Below are positions 43,543-51,745 of a DNA stretch of 64,000 nucleotides, in pieces. Origin of the DNA: JBCCCJ01 sp039029315. GTDB taxonomy: Bacteria > Bacteroidota > Bacteroidia > J057. The position numbers and the translations under genes were made by a program. The number at the start of each line of letters is the position of its first letter. The first letter of the stretch is position 1. Location: positions 1 to 64,000 of the forward strand of contig JBCCGK010000040.1 in assembly GCA_039029315.1 (NCBI GenBank), in the 5' to 3' direction. A model generated the notes under the pieces. That model worked only from the letters and a program-made list of their open reading frames with translations. It searched no databases and was not told where the DNA came from.

Positions 43543-45537
43543 TTAGCCTTTGAGAGGGTTATTTCTTCTGTAAATAAATACACTCAGCCCAATGATCAAA
43601 GGCCACCACAGGATCCACCAATTATTCCAGGGCCTTGAAATGGTGTAGGTAGAAATGGGTTCATTGCTTAGTTCAAGGCCACTTTGGACGTATAAGTTAT
43701 AGGTCCCTTTCATATCTTGTGAAAGCTTTTTTTCCTGAAAGATGGCAATGGAATCTTTGGGGATCAGGGGATAATATCTCTTTTCTCCCTCCTTCTCAAA
43801 AATCAAATGATAGGGAGGGACACCATTCCTAAGTAAGATGTACAAATCTGATGAATCGGTCAGCATTATGGCCTCAAAGGCCATTCTGAAAAAAGTGATG
43901 GTATCCATATCTCCATTGATCGCTCCAAGAAAAACATGAACCCGTTCAGAGTTGAAATTGACCGAAAAGGTAAGTCTGCCTGTAGAATCAAGGCCAGCAG
44001 TATCTAGTGCAACCCTAGAAGCACTTGAATCCAGTGATGGATCAAAGACCCCCAGCAAGCGAATTTCTTTCCCTGATTCTACATTGGCGACGAATTCAGT
44101 TCTCCCACCGGCATTTGAGGTCTGAGATATTCTTCTATGGGCTGATATCACAATATCCCTGGTGTAGGGGATGATTCTGGCTTGCAACGCCTGAAGGTTT
44201 TCTTTGCAGGAGGAGTTCACATTTTTTTCTAACAAACTGCTTATATCTCCCAACAGAAGGTCCATTTCCACTGAGTCCAGCGGATACTTGCTTTTTGCCT
44301 GTCCCCATCTTGATGCAAAAGAGTCGATCTCCCTCTCGCAGCCTTTGGTTGTTTGCTTTTTCGGTGGCTTTTTCAATTTATCACACATCTCTTTCAATTC
44401 CCCATCACAATCTTGATCAGGACATTGGGATCCTAACTCTTCGCAGGCAGTCTTTTTGGCTTCTATATTTGACGTCTCTGAGCGAATCACCTCACACAAG
44501 GATTCACAAAATGTCTTGTGCGCTTCCGCTTCTCTTAGGGCTTTTATCCGATTGTTGACCGCCGTTTTGTACTGACAATTGTAGCCATACTTTGCCAGTG
44601 TATCGCAAAAGTTATGTTTATAATTGATCAATTGGTCAAGGGAATTCTTGTCAAGGTATCCCCAAGTCGAAACGTCTTCCTGTTTCACAACGGCTAGTGC
44701 AGTGTCCTTGTACTTGTCGAGATCAGCACCGCCTCCGGAGATCTTGCCAAATCGGCTGATATATTCGACCAATGGTTGGAAGGAAGATCGCTCAATTGCT
44801 TTTTTCCGATAGCTATCTTCCCATTTGATGATCTGTTCTTTGATAAGAATAAGACTCTCGAGGATCTGTTGGCTCTGCGGATCAGGACTTCCACGCTGCA
44901 ATTGCCAAAATTGCTGATAATCGTCCATCAATGCAATCAAGTCATGAATTCCGTTAGGAGAATCTCCTAATTTTTTGATCTCATCATGTTCTAGCTTAAA
45001 AAATCTGATGGTATACAACAAAGAACCTCTAGTTGCCCCCGTAAACACAAGATCAGCTGCTTGATATTTCTCATATTGGAAATCAAATACCAGAGCGCCT
45101 TTGCCATTATTTGAAATGGAAAAATCATGAAAGGATTTGCCATTCTGAGTAATCTTGAATCGTTGTTGTCTGTTTCTTTTGGTTGAAATTGCTCCTGTTC
45201 CTGTTAATTGAAAATCAAGGAAATTCCCATTTCCTACAAAAATGGATTTTTCTATCAGAATGGATTTTTCACTCGGCTTAGCAAAGAGGGAACATTTTAT
45301 TTTGTCGATATCACTATTATCATATAGATAGATACTCCCATCTCTGATTGGGATTTCAGTCCCTTTTAGCTGAATCTTTTCTTTGCTGATATAGATTTCT
45401 TCAGATTGTTCAGTGGATTTGTTCCCCTCTCCGTCCACGAATTGGTAGCTGATGACAATTTTTCTTTGTCCGTAGCCTGATCCTACCAACAACCCCAAAC
45501 AAAGAAAGAGGCATAGGGAATACCTCAACCAACTCAT
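43543..45537 (-). CDS. Large single-pass membrane protein of the ubiquitin-like operon
   Basis: From the ATG at 45537 (nine codons after an alternative ATG at 45564) the protein is 664 aa. It has a signal peptide (ending GYGQRK), a beta-rich part (about 25-190), a helical Cys-rich part (about 290-410, with about nine cysteines including CESLCEVI, CEELGSQCPDQDC and KEMCDK), another beta-rich part (about 440-600) and a C-terminal transmembrane segment (NWWILWWPLIIGLSVFIY) with a short basic cytoplasmic tail. Most of it is outside the cytoplasm. I know no family. Its N-terminal signal plus beta domain is similar in style to the JAMM and FHA-like proteins, suggesting a shared periplasmic complex. 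It is placed between the E2 and JAMM genes. Confidence 0.65.
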   Translation of the reverse strand: MSWLRYSLCLFLCLGLLVGSGYGQRKIVISYQFVDGEGNKSTEQSEEIYISKEKIQLKGTEIPIRDGSIYLYDNSDIDKIKCSLFAKPSEKSILIEKSIFVGNGNFLDFQLTGTGAISTKRNRQQRFKITQNGKSFHDFSISNNGKGALVFDFQYEKYQAADLVFTGATRGSLLYTIRFFKLEHDEIKKLGDSPNGIHDLIALMDDYQQFWQLQRGSPDPQSQQILESLILIKEQIIKWEDSYRKKAIERSSFQPLVEYISRFGKISGGGADLDKYKDTALAVVKQEDVSTWGYLDKNSLDQLINYKHNFCDTLAKYGYNCQYKTAVNNRIKALREAEAHKTFCESLCEVIRSETSNIEAKKTACEELGSQCPDQDCDGELKEMCDKLKKPPKKQTTKGCEREIDSFASRWGQAKSKYPLDSVEMDLLLGDISSLLEKNVNSSCKENLQALQARIIPYTRDIVISAHRRISQTSNAGGRTEFVANVESGKEIRLLGVFDPSLDSSASRVALDTAGLDSTGRLTFSVNFNSERVHVFLGAINGDMDTITFFRMAFEAIMLTDSSDLYILLRNGVPPYHLIFEKEGEKRYYPLIPKDSIAIFQEKKLSQDMKGTYNLYVQSGLELSNEPISTYTISRPWNNWWILWWPLIIGLSVFIYRRNNPLKG

Positions 45538-45590
45538 CACTGAACCAAAGGAAAGAAGAACCATAACTGAATAATTTGGATCATAATTGC

Positions 45591-46289
45591 TTACACTTCT
45601 GAGATGCTGATTCCCGGGGAAGAACCATTTTGATCTGCTGAGTTCTTTTTTTTGATGATTCGAATCTTCTTTTTGCTATCAGATAACTCCCAGGTTTTTA
45701 TCCAGGCTGTGTCATCTAATACGATCCCGGTATTTTTATTCACAATTCCCTGAACTTCTGCATAGGAGCGAATCCATGCTGCAACAGTTTTGTCTTCAGG
45801 TAATGGCGCTTGGTAAGGAATAGCAAAATACTTTTTGTACTGCAACATTTCTCCTATTCGAACGACCAACTGGTCCAGGGAGAACAAACTCCCAAACCCT
45901 TCTGTATTGGTGCAAATATGCCCCTTCCTATAGCCGGTATACTTGACATTGGGGTGCCATACGGGGGTCTCAAACTTGCAAATCGCCGGCTGCAAAGGAA
46001 AATTAGAAGGCAACTGGATTCGAAGTACATGAGAATCTTGATATTGAGGAGACTCATCCTCTTCTATCCCAATGATGGATCTGATAAAATAATGGACCCG
46101 GTAGTCTATCGGGACATTGGGCTTTCTCCTATCCTTTTTGAGGACTTCATAGTGAAACAAACTAGCGTTCGATTGATAAAGCGTATGAAGGAATATATGT
46201 TCCTGAGCTCTTCGAAAGACAAACTCTTTCTGAATCTTGCCAAGATCATAATTGGGTCCTTCAATAATAGGGAAATCGCTAGATTGCAT
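45591..46289 (-). CDS. E2-like (UBC-fold) protein
   Basis: This 232-aa protein has a core (about 60-155) that follows the ubiquitin-conjugating fold: a strand meander with HVLRIQLPSNFPLQPAICKF, then TPVWHPNVKYTG with an HPN motif at 112-114, then GHICTNTEGFGSLFSLDQLV with a candidate catalytic Cys126, and a helix VRIGEMLQYKKY. The tripeptide HPN and the following Cys are the two signature elements of true E2 enzymes. The N-terminal 55 residues are helical and the C-terminal 60 basic and flexible. It has no signal or membrane segment. Inferred reaction: accept the activated small tag from the E1-like protein as a thioester. The gene lies 27 bp after the small ubiquitin-fold gene. Confidence 0.8.
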   Translation of the reverse strand: MQSSDFPIIEGPNYDLGKIQKEFVFRRAQEHIFLHTLYQSNASLFHYEVLKKDRRKPNVPIDYRVHYFIRSIIGIEEDESPQYQDSHVLRIQLPSNFPLQPAICKFETPVWHPNVKYTGYRKGHICTNTEGFGSLFSLDQLVVRIGEMLQYKKYFAIPYQAPLPEDKTVAAWIRSYAEVQGIVNKNTGIVLDDTAWIKTWELSDSKKKIRIIKKKNSADQNGSSPGISISEV

Positions 46290-46316
46290 AACGTTTGAGA
46301 ATAAGAGGTTAAGCTG

Positions 46317-46598
46317 CTAGGGGAGAATATTTGCACCTGGGTCCATATCCACTTGGATCAAAATTCTATGCTTATTTCTGATGCCAATGGATTCCAGGGT
46401 TTCATGCGTAAAGCTTGGATAGATATTTTTGGAAAGATCTCTTGAGTACAGTTTAAACACACTCTTGCCTAATTGTTTGGATTCTGATTCTAATTCTTCG
46501 GTAAGTGCTTCATATAATTCTTCAACCGTTGAATGCTCAGGTATTTCCACATCATATTCTTTTTGGAGGTGTGGTACGCTGACTGATATTGTGAACAT
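46317..46598 (-). CDS. YukD/EsaB-like ubiquitin-fold protein
   Basis: This 93-aa protein shows a beta-grasp pattern: FTISVSVPHLQKEYDVEIP (two strands), then helix VEELYEALTEELES, then strands FKLYSRDL and HRILIQVDM. It is closest in style to YukD/EsaB-type ubiquitin-like proteins. It lacks the C-terminal Gly-Gly of ubiquitin. The tail reads DPGANILP, with a single Gly88 and five further residues, so trimming after Gly88 would create a ubiquitin-like C-terminal Gly. The gene lies 38 bp after the E1-like gene and 27 bp before the E2-like gene. No WXG100 protein or EssC ATPase is nearby, so a type VII secretion role is not supported here. Confidence 0.75.
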   Translation of the reverse strand: MFTISVSVPHLQKEYDVEIPEHSTVEELYEALTEELESESKQLGKSVFKLYSRDLSKNIYPSFTHETLESIGIRNKHRILIQVDMDPGANILP

Positions 46599-46636
46599 AG
46601 AGGATAATTTTACGATGATTGAAAAAAGAAGTGTGA

Positions 46637-47863
46637 TTATTGAGGTTGATTCAAATATGCTTCGTCTCCGGTAAGCTCTACATAATATTCTTCTCCATTG
46701 GCAATAATTGTCAAAATATGGAGTGGAGGTATCCCCAGGGTTGAGAGAGAATAGTCAGGATAGAGAAAATCTGGCTCTATCTCTGAAATATGCTCATGAA
46801 TGAGGACTTCTTCTCCGATTTCAATAGCCATAGCCGTCAACTCATCATCTTTGACATGTGGTCGGGGCTTGACAAAATCAATGGCCTGATCTCCAGATTC
46901 TGTTATCAGTGAAAGGATCAATTCATAATGCAATGTTATGACCACATCTTCATGATCAAAATGCCGCTGCAACCATGCAAACATTTCTTTCACTGTTGAG
47001 CTATGTGTCAGGGGAGACGAGATAATGTCCGTAAACCTGGTATGACTATCACATCGTTTCCCTACGGGATCACTGGCAAGTGTCAAATACTCATTGCTCA
47101 ATCCCTCAAAGAAAAACTGGGCATTTCCCAAGGAAAATTTTCCATCGGGGTTCTGGATCAACTTTAGGGCTTCCAGTACCTGGATAGACCCAATGATTGA
47201 GGAGGTAAGTGGGATTGTATTTGCCCTGCCAGAAGAAGCATATCGCCTGGCTCGATCGACACATCCCATTCGAAATCTGATATTTTCCCAGGCTTCTTTG
47301 CTCAAGTTGCATTCATAACATTTTTCTCCGGGTCGATAGACATCTGCTTGCCCCCCAAAATCCAGAATTCCTCCATCAATCCATGGCTTGCCCAACCAAT
47401 GACAAAATCGATTGATGTACAATCTCGCAAGCCGATTGTCTACACATCCGATGATGACATCCATTCTTCGTATCACTCCCAAGCCAATGTCAATGGTAAT
47501 ATCAGCATTGGCAGTTTGAATATTGATTTCTGGATTGATTTCCTTCAGGCGCTTTGCTGCCACCTCCACTTTAGCCATATCCCCCGAACAATCCTCTTCT
47601 CTGTATAAAACAGATCTGGATAAATTTGCCCACTCCACAATATCAAAATCTATTAAAAAGATGTTTTTTACACCAATCAGCCCCAGGTTTTTTAACACCT
47701 CATTACCCAGCGCTCCTGCCCCAATTACCATAATCCGGGCAGACTTGATCTTTTCGAGATCCCATCCAGACTTTTCTACGCCATAGATTCTTTCTCTTTT
47801 CGGAACCTCTGAGCCATATTCCCTGGTTTTTGATACAACCAGACGGGTTGGGGGTTTGGACAT
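46637..47863 (-). CDS. E1-like (ThiF/MoeB/UBA-fold) activating enzyme
   Basis: This 408-aa protein has a Rossmann ATP site (VIGAGALGNEVLKNLG, with G48, G50, G53), the acidic/Asn/Arg strip FDIVEWANLSRSVLY, GCVDNRLAR and the E1 closing helix IPLTSSIIGSIQVLEALKLI. A zinc-type pair CYEC (182, 185) and a later CDSH (271-274) could hold one zinc. Cys201 sits at the ThiF/MoeB cysteine-loop position, making it a candidate thioester or persulfide residue. About 270-408 is an extra C-terminal part of unknown fold. Neighbours are a ubiquitin-fold protein, an E2 and a JAMM protein, and there are no thiamine or molybdopterin genes, so a conjugation role is favoured over sulfur transfer. It is the first gene of the operon and is preceded by a promoter-like site. 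Confidence 0.82.
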   Translation of the reverse strand: MSKPPTRLVVSKTREYGSEVPKRERIYGVEKSGWDLEKIKSARIMVIGAGALGNEVLKNLGLIGVKNIFLIDFDIVEWANLSRSVLYREEDCSGDMAKVEVAAKRLKEINPEINIQTANADITIDIGLGVIRRMDVIIGCVDNRLARLYINRFCHWLGKPWIDGGILDFGGQADVYRPGEKCYECNLSKEAWENIRFRMGCVDRARRYASSGRANTIPLTSSIIGSIQVLEALKLIQNPDGKFSLGNAQFFFEGLSNEYLTLASDPVGKRCDSHTRFTDIISSPLTHSSTVKEMFAWLQRHFDHEDVVITLHYELILSLITESGDQAIDFVKPRPHVKDDELTAMAIEIGEEVLIHEHISEIEPDFLYPDYSLSTLGIPPLHILTIIANGEEYYVELTGDEAYLNQPQ

Positions 47864-47889
47864 TACAAAAGCTAAAGTTAGTATTTATG

Positions 47890-47921
47890 CAATTATAATG
47901 TTTTGACATGTAAATGGCAAA
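47890..47921 (-). promoter_or_regulatory. Predicted promoter of the ubiquitin-like operon
   Basis: On the minus strand TTTG is followed after 20 bases by TATAATTG, seven of eight positions of TAnnTTTG. The E1-like start codon is 27 bases further on. It is the only clear site in the 217-bp gap before the operon. Confidence 0.45.
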
Positions 47922-48080
47922 TATTTTTACTTAAAGCTTTTTCCTGAACCTGAAGGCAGAAAATCAGAAACTCAATTCCGTCAGACAGCAGATTGATATC
48001 AAGGAACTGATCGGTTATTTTCAGGAAAATGAACGGTCTGCCAAGCCTGATTGTCCCAAAAATACCTGGCTGTCCTTTCT

Positions 48081-49202
48081 TTACATCTTTGGCTCTCGAA
48101 TCACGCCTGCAAAATTGATAACCCCTTTTTGAGTGTCCAACAAGAACATACCAAAAGGGCGGTTAATCTTGAATTCTTCGGCTTGTCCAAAAAATCCTCC
48201 GCGAGAAAATATCAGCGAGCTGGCGGCTGCAGCAGTGGTTCCTTTTTCATCTATCTGTATGGAACATTTATGCTTGGATTCAGAGACAAAAATTGGTTTT
48301 GAAGAGAGCATTCCTGAAAAATCTCCCTTCGGCCCCAGATCGATCTGTTGTTTTCTCAACCAACTCAACAAATCCCACTCTCCTGAACAGGAAAACTTAG
48401 GCATGTAGATCTTTGCATTCGTCCTTTGCAGATGCCTAAAGGTGCTTTCCAATTGCTCCAGCTCAGCTTCAGCCAACCATTGTGTTAAGTTGTATTCTGG
48501 CTTAGGCAAGGCCAGGAGCAATCCATAGCCTCCCCGATATTCGATGAATATCCAATCGGTCTTGTCATCTTGGGCATGAAACAGGTTCATGGTTTTGGTC
48601 ATATACGTGACAAGAATCGTGCTCCCATCTTCTTTAAAAAACGTATCTTCTACATGATCATCTGAATCAAAACTCCCTTCTCTCCATTCTCCAAAAAAGT
48701 AAACAGCATTGGTGAGCACCAAAGCCGTGGAGGCATCTACCTCTTCAATCAGGGACGGAATCAATCCTTTCGTTTGTTCCTTAATCCAGCCGTTGATTCT
48801 CTGCTTACTTTGTTCCGCATGACCAACATAATCCAGTGATTCAAGCCTCGCTTGAAAATGCGTCTGACAAATATCTATAAATTCAGCTTTGAGCTCAAAG
48901 TTGATCTGTGGCCAAATGCCATTGGCAACCAGCCATTCAGCATCAGAGTTCTCTCCTTGATGATTCAACCACCCGAACTCTTCAGGCTGCATGTCTTCAG
49001 GGAGTTCCAACAAGTTGGCAAGATCCTGCTTGGTTTGACCTGCTGTCCCTATATACAACATCCCCAACATTTGAAAAATAGAAAAGGGAGAGACAACTGA
49101 ATTTTCCTCAAATATCTCAGGGATAGATTTCAGCAACTTAAATGCAAATGAATTGATTGCGTCAGTCATTGCTTCAGCACGTGCTTTTGTTGGTGTTTCC
49201 AT
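48081..49202 (-). CDS. Serpin family protein without signal peptide
   Basis: This 373-aa protein is full serpin length, with NSFAFKLLK, NSVVSPFSIFQMLGMLYIGTAG (a serpin signature), TNAVYFFGEW and the closing strand PFGMFLLDTQKGVINFAGVI. The reactive-centre hinge EKGTTAAAASS (about 319-329) has the small residues needed for loop insertion, so an inhibitory serpin is likely. Counting 17 from the hinge Glu puts the scissile bond at Gly335-Gly336, just after Arg334 (SRGG). With no signal, it would act on a cytoplasmic protease. It lies 217 bp upstream of the E1-like gene on the same strand. Bacterial serpins are uncommon. Confidence 0.9.
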   Translation of the reverse strand: METPTKARAEAMTDAINSFAFKLLKSIPEIFEENSVVSPFSIFQMLGMLYIGTAGQTKQDLANLLELPEDMQPEEFGWLNHQGENSDAEWLVANGIWPQINFELKAEFIDICQTHFQARLESLDYVGHAEQSKQRINGWIKEQTKGLIPSLIEEVDASTALVLTNAVYFFGEWREGSFDSDDHVEDTFFKEDGSTILVTYMTKTMNLFHAQDDKTDWIFIEYRGGYGLLLALPKPEYNLTQWLAEAELEQLESTFRHLQRTNAKIYMPKFSCSGEWDLLSWLRKQQIDLGPKGDFSGMLSSKPIFVSESKHKCSIQIDEKGTTAAAASSLIFSRGGFFGQAEEFKINRPFGMFLLDTQKGVINFAGVIREPKM

Positions 49203-49475
49203 GGAGCAGACGTAGGTAAGAATTGTGAATAAAATGAACCTGGCGTAAACAAAGATAGGAGAAAAAAGAAAATAAAATTCCTGCTATTCTCCCCAGCTTG
49301 GTTGATTCATCAGAATCATATCCTGTTTTTCTATGTTCAAGCAGCAGAGCTAAGTAAAATATTCTATAACATCTCTTGTAAAAGTAAATAATTCTAAATT
49401 TTCATCATATCGCATAACTATTACCCCAAATATGTAATTTTAACAAAATAAAATTCTAATCAAATCGATACATAT

Positions 49476-50612
49476 ATGCCCCTCACCCAACCATCTTCTA
49501 TCCAAAAAATATTTCCTCAAGCGCAGGATTTCCTCCCCTTGAAAGGGACAGATTATATTGAGTTGTATGTTAGCAATGCCAAGCAAGCTGCTCATTTTTT
49601 CAAGACCGCCTTCGGCTTTCAATCTCTGGCACATCAAGGATTGGAAACTGGCCGAAAGGATCGAGAATCCTATGTCATCGTCCAGGACAAAATCCGTCTC
49701 GTATTGACCTCTCCTTTGGTAGCAGGGAGTGATATTGGCAGACATTTGGATGTGCATGGAGATGGGGTAAAAGTAGTGGCCCTTTGGGTGGATGACGCAA
49801 CAGATGCGTTTCATCAGACTGTCAAGCGAGGTGCCCGCCCGTTTCTTGAGCCCGAAACTATCGAAGACGAATATGGACAAATCATCCAATCAGGTATTCA
49901 TACCTATGGAGAGGTCGTGCATCTATTCATTGAGCGAACTGCCTATCAAGGCTGTTTTCTCCCTGGCTATCAAGCATGGAATCCTTCCTATTCTCCCTCT
50001 GAGACAGGACTCAAATACGTTGATCATATGGTTGGGAATGTAGGATGGAATGAAATGAACACCTGGGTGAATTTTTATGCCGATGTGATGGGATTTACCC
50101 AACTGGTCTCTTTCGATGACAACGATATTTCCACAGATTATACGGCCTTGATGAGCAAAGTCATGAGCAATGGAAATGGCCGGATCAAATTTCCAATCAA
50201 TGAACCAGCAGAAGGCAAAAAGAAATCTCAGGTAGAGGAATATCTTGATTTTTATGGTGGTGCTGGTGTTCAACATATCGCAGTGGCAACGGACAATATC
50301 CTTGACACTGTCCGGCAGATGAAGGAGAGAGGGGTGGAATTTTTGCAAGTGCCCAAGACCTATTATGATACCGTTCTGGACAGGGTAGGAGAAATTGATG
50401 AAGACCTGCTTCCTCTGAGAGAATTGGGCATTCTTGTTGACAGAGATGAAGAAGGATATCTTTTGCAAATCTTTACCAAACCTCTCTGCCCCCGTCCTAC
50501 CCTCTTTTTTGAGATTATCCAGCGCAAAGGAGCAAAATCCTTTGGCAAAGGGAATTTCAAAGCCTTATTTGAAGCCATTGAACGGGAGCAAGAATTAAGA
50601 GGAACCTTATGA
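49476..50612 (+). CDS. hppD: 4-hydroxyphenylpyruvate dioxygenase
   Basis: It converts 4-hydroxyphenylpyruvate to homogentisate using Fe(II) and O2, the second step of tyrosine breakdown. At 378 aa it has the usual length, made of two vicinal-oxygen-chelate halves. The iron ligands are visible as His184 (VDHMVG), His267 (VQHIAVAT) and Glu346 (FFEIIQRKG). The C-terminal tail DRDEEGYLLQIFTKP...PTLFFEIIQRKGAKSFGKGNFKALFEAIE is typical. It overlaps by 4 bp the HisC-like aminotransferase gene that follows. Homogentisate dioxygenase and later genes are not in this window. Confidence 0.93.
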   Translation: MPLTQPSSIQKIFPQAQDFLPLKGTDYIELYVSNAKQAAHFFKTAFGFQSLAHQGLETGRKDRESYVIVQDKIRLVLTSPLVAGSDIGRHLDVHGDGVKVVALWVDDATDAFHQTVKRGARPFLEPETIEDEYGQIIQSGIHTYGEVVHLFIERTAYQGCFLPGYQAWNPSYSPSETGLKYVDHMVGNVGWNEMNTWVNFYADVMGFTQLVSFDDNDISTDYTALMSKVMSNGNGRIKFPINEPAEGKKKSQVEEYLDFYGGAGVQHIAVATDNILDTVRQMKERGVEFLQVPKTYYDTVLDRVGEIDEDLLPLRELGILVDRDEEGYLLQIFTKPLCPRPTLFFEIIQRKGAKSFGKGNFKALFEAIEREQELRGTL

Positions 50613-51709
50613 TTCACATTCCAGAAAACATACGTAGCCTTCAGACTTATAAACCAGGGAAGGCCAGTGATGCGGTATTGCAGCAGCAACCCATCGTTCT
50701 GTGTAGCAATGAAAACAACTTTGGCCCCTCCCCTATGGCTGTCGAGGCCATCAAAGAAGCCAGTGAACGCATTTTTTTATACCCGGATCCTACAGCTCAG
50801 CAGCTTCGCACCAAACTTGCCCAACACTTAGGGATTCAGGCTGATCAGCTTGTCTTTGGCAATGGATCAGATGCCATCCTTTCCACACTTTTCAATGCGT
50901 TTTTCTCAGCTGGAGAAAGCATCCTGACCTCATCAGGCAGCTTTGTGTCTTTGTATCCGATGGCGCAAATGAATCGGGTCCCTGTGCACAAGGTCCCCCT
51001 GACAGAGGAGTATGGGTTTGATTTGCACAAACTTCTCCTCAATATTCGCCCTCATACCAAGGCGATCTATTTGTGCAATCCCAACAATCCTACAGGAGCG
51101 ATGATCCCGCAGGAGGAGTTGGAACAATTTCTGGACCAAGTCCCTGAGCACATTTTGGTCATTGTCGACGAAGCCTATTTTGAATTTGCCGAGTATATGA
51201 GTGCGGCCTATCCCGATAGCACCCGATTGGGATATGAGAATGTAATCTCCCTGCGGACTTTCTCCAAGGCATATGGATTGGCTGGTGTGAGGCTTGGATA
51301 TGCCATCGGACCTGTCCCTTTGATCGAAGCATTGACCAAAGTCAAGCTGACCTTCAATCCCAACCTGCTTGCTCAAGCTGCAGGTGTAGCAGCTCTGCAA
51401 GACGAAGCCCATGTGCAAAAAACTTTATCCAACAATGCGATCTGGTTAGACAGATTTTCACAAACCTTCCGGCAGATGGGGATTCGGTACGCGCCTTCTT
51501 ATGCCAACTTCCTCATGCTGGACCTGGAGAGTGAAGAGAAAGCTACTGAATTTTGCCAGCATCTTCAGGCCAAAGGAATTCTCGTCAGACACCTGGCATC
51601 CTTTGGCTTGCCACACTGTGTCAGAGTTTCCGTAGGGCGCCCTGCGGAAAATGAACGCATGTTGGAAGTTGTTCAGGCAAGGTTCGGTCTGTTGAGACAG
51701 GAGCATTGA
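50609..51709 (+). CDS. HisC-type aminotransferase, probably aromatic amino acid
   Basis: This 366-aa protein is a PLP-dependent fold-type I enzyme of the histidinol-phosphate aminotransferase family. The PLP lysine is Lys220 in RTFSKAYGLAGVRLGYAIG; other signatures are NPNNPTGAMIP and VIVDEAYFEF. Its place directly after, and overlapping by 4 bp, the 4-hydroxyphenylpyruvate dioxygenase gene suggests that it makes 4-hydroxyphenylpyruvate from tyrosine. No other his gene is near, so a histidine-biosynthesis role is less likely, but the sequence does not exclude it. Confidence 0.8.
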   Translation: MIHIPENIRSLQTYKPGKASDAVLQQQPIVLCSNENNFGPSPMAVEAIKEASERIFLYPDPTAQQLRTKLAQHLGIQADQLVFGNGSDAILSTLFNAFFSAGESILTSSGSFVSLYPMAQMNRVPVHKVPLTEEYGFDLHKLLLNIRPHTKAIYLCNPNNPTGAMIPQEELEQFLDQVPEHILVIVDEAYFEFAEYMSAAYPDSTRLGYENVISLRTFSKAYGLAGVRLGYAIGPVPLIEALTKVKLTFNPNLLAQAAGVAALQDEAHVQKTLSNNAIWLDRFSQTFRQMGIRYAPSYANFLMLDLESEEKATEFCQHLQAKGILVRHLASFGLPHCVRVSVGRPAENERMLEVVQARFGLLRQEH

Positions 51710-51745
51710 CTGGCCTTATTTTGTCTCTCAACGCTAACCGTCTAC

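Noticed and set aside
46317..46598. Type VII secretion locus because of the YukD/EsaB-like fold and FHA domain
   Set aside because: No WXG100 protein, EssC/FtsK-type ATPase or EccB/D component is present in the window.
46317..47863. Reading the E1-like gene as thiamine or molybdopterin ThiF/MoeB, and the small protein as a sulfur carrier
   Set aside because: No thi, moa or cysteine desulfurase gene is near. An E2-like protein with HPN and Cys and a JAMM protein are in the same operon, and the small protein lacks the Gly-Gly end of ThiS/MoaD.
47935..48080. Coding-like remnant on the plus strand between the E1-like and serpin genes
   Set aside because: The frame is open for about 65 codons but has no ATG and runs into the serpin 3' end. 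A minus-strand frame is equally open there. Evidence is too weak to call a pseudogene.
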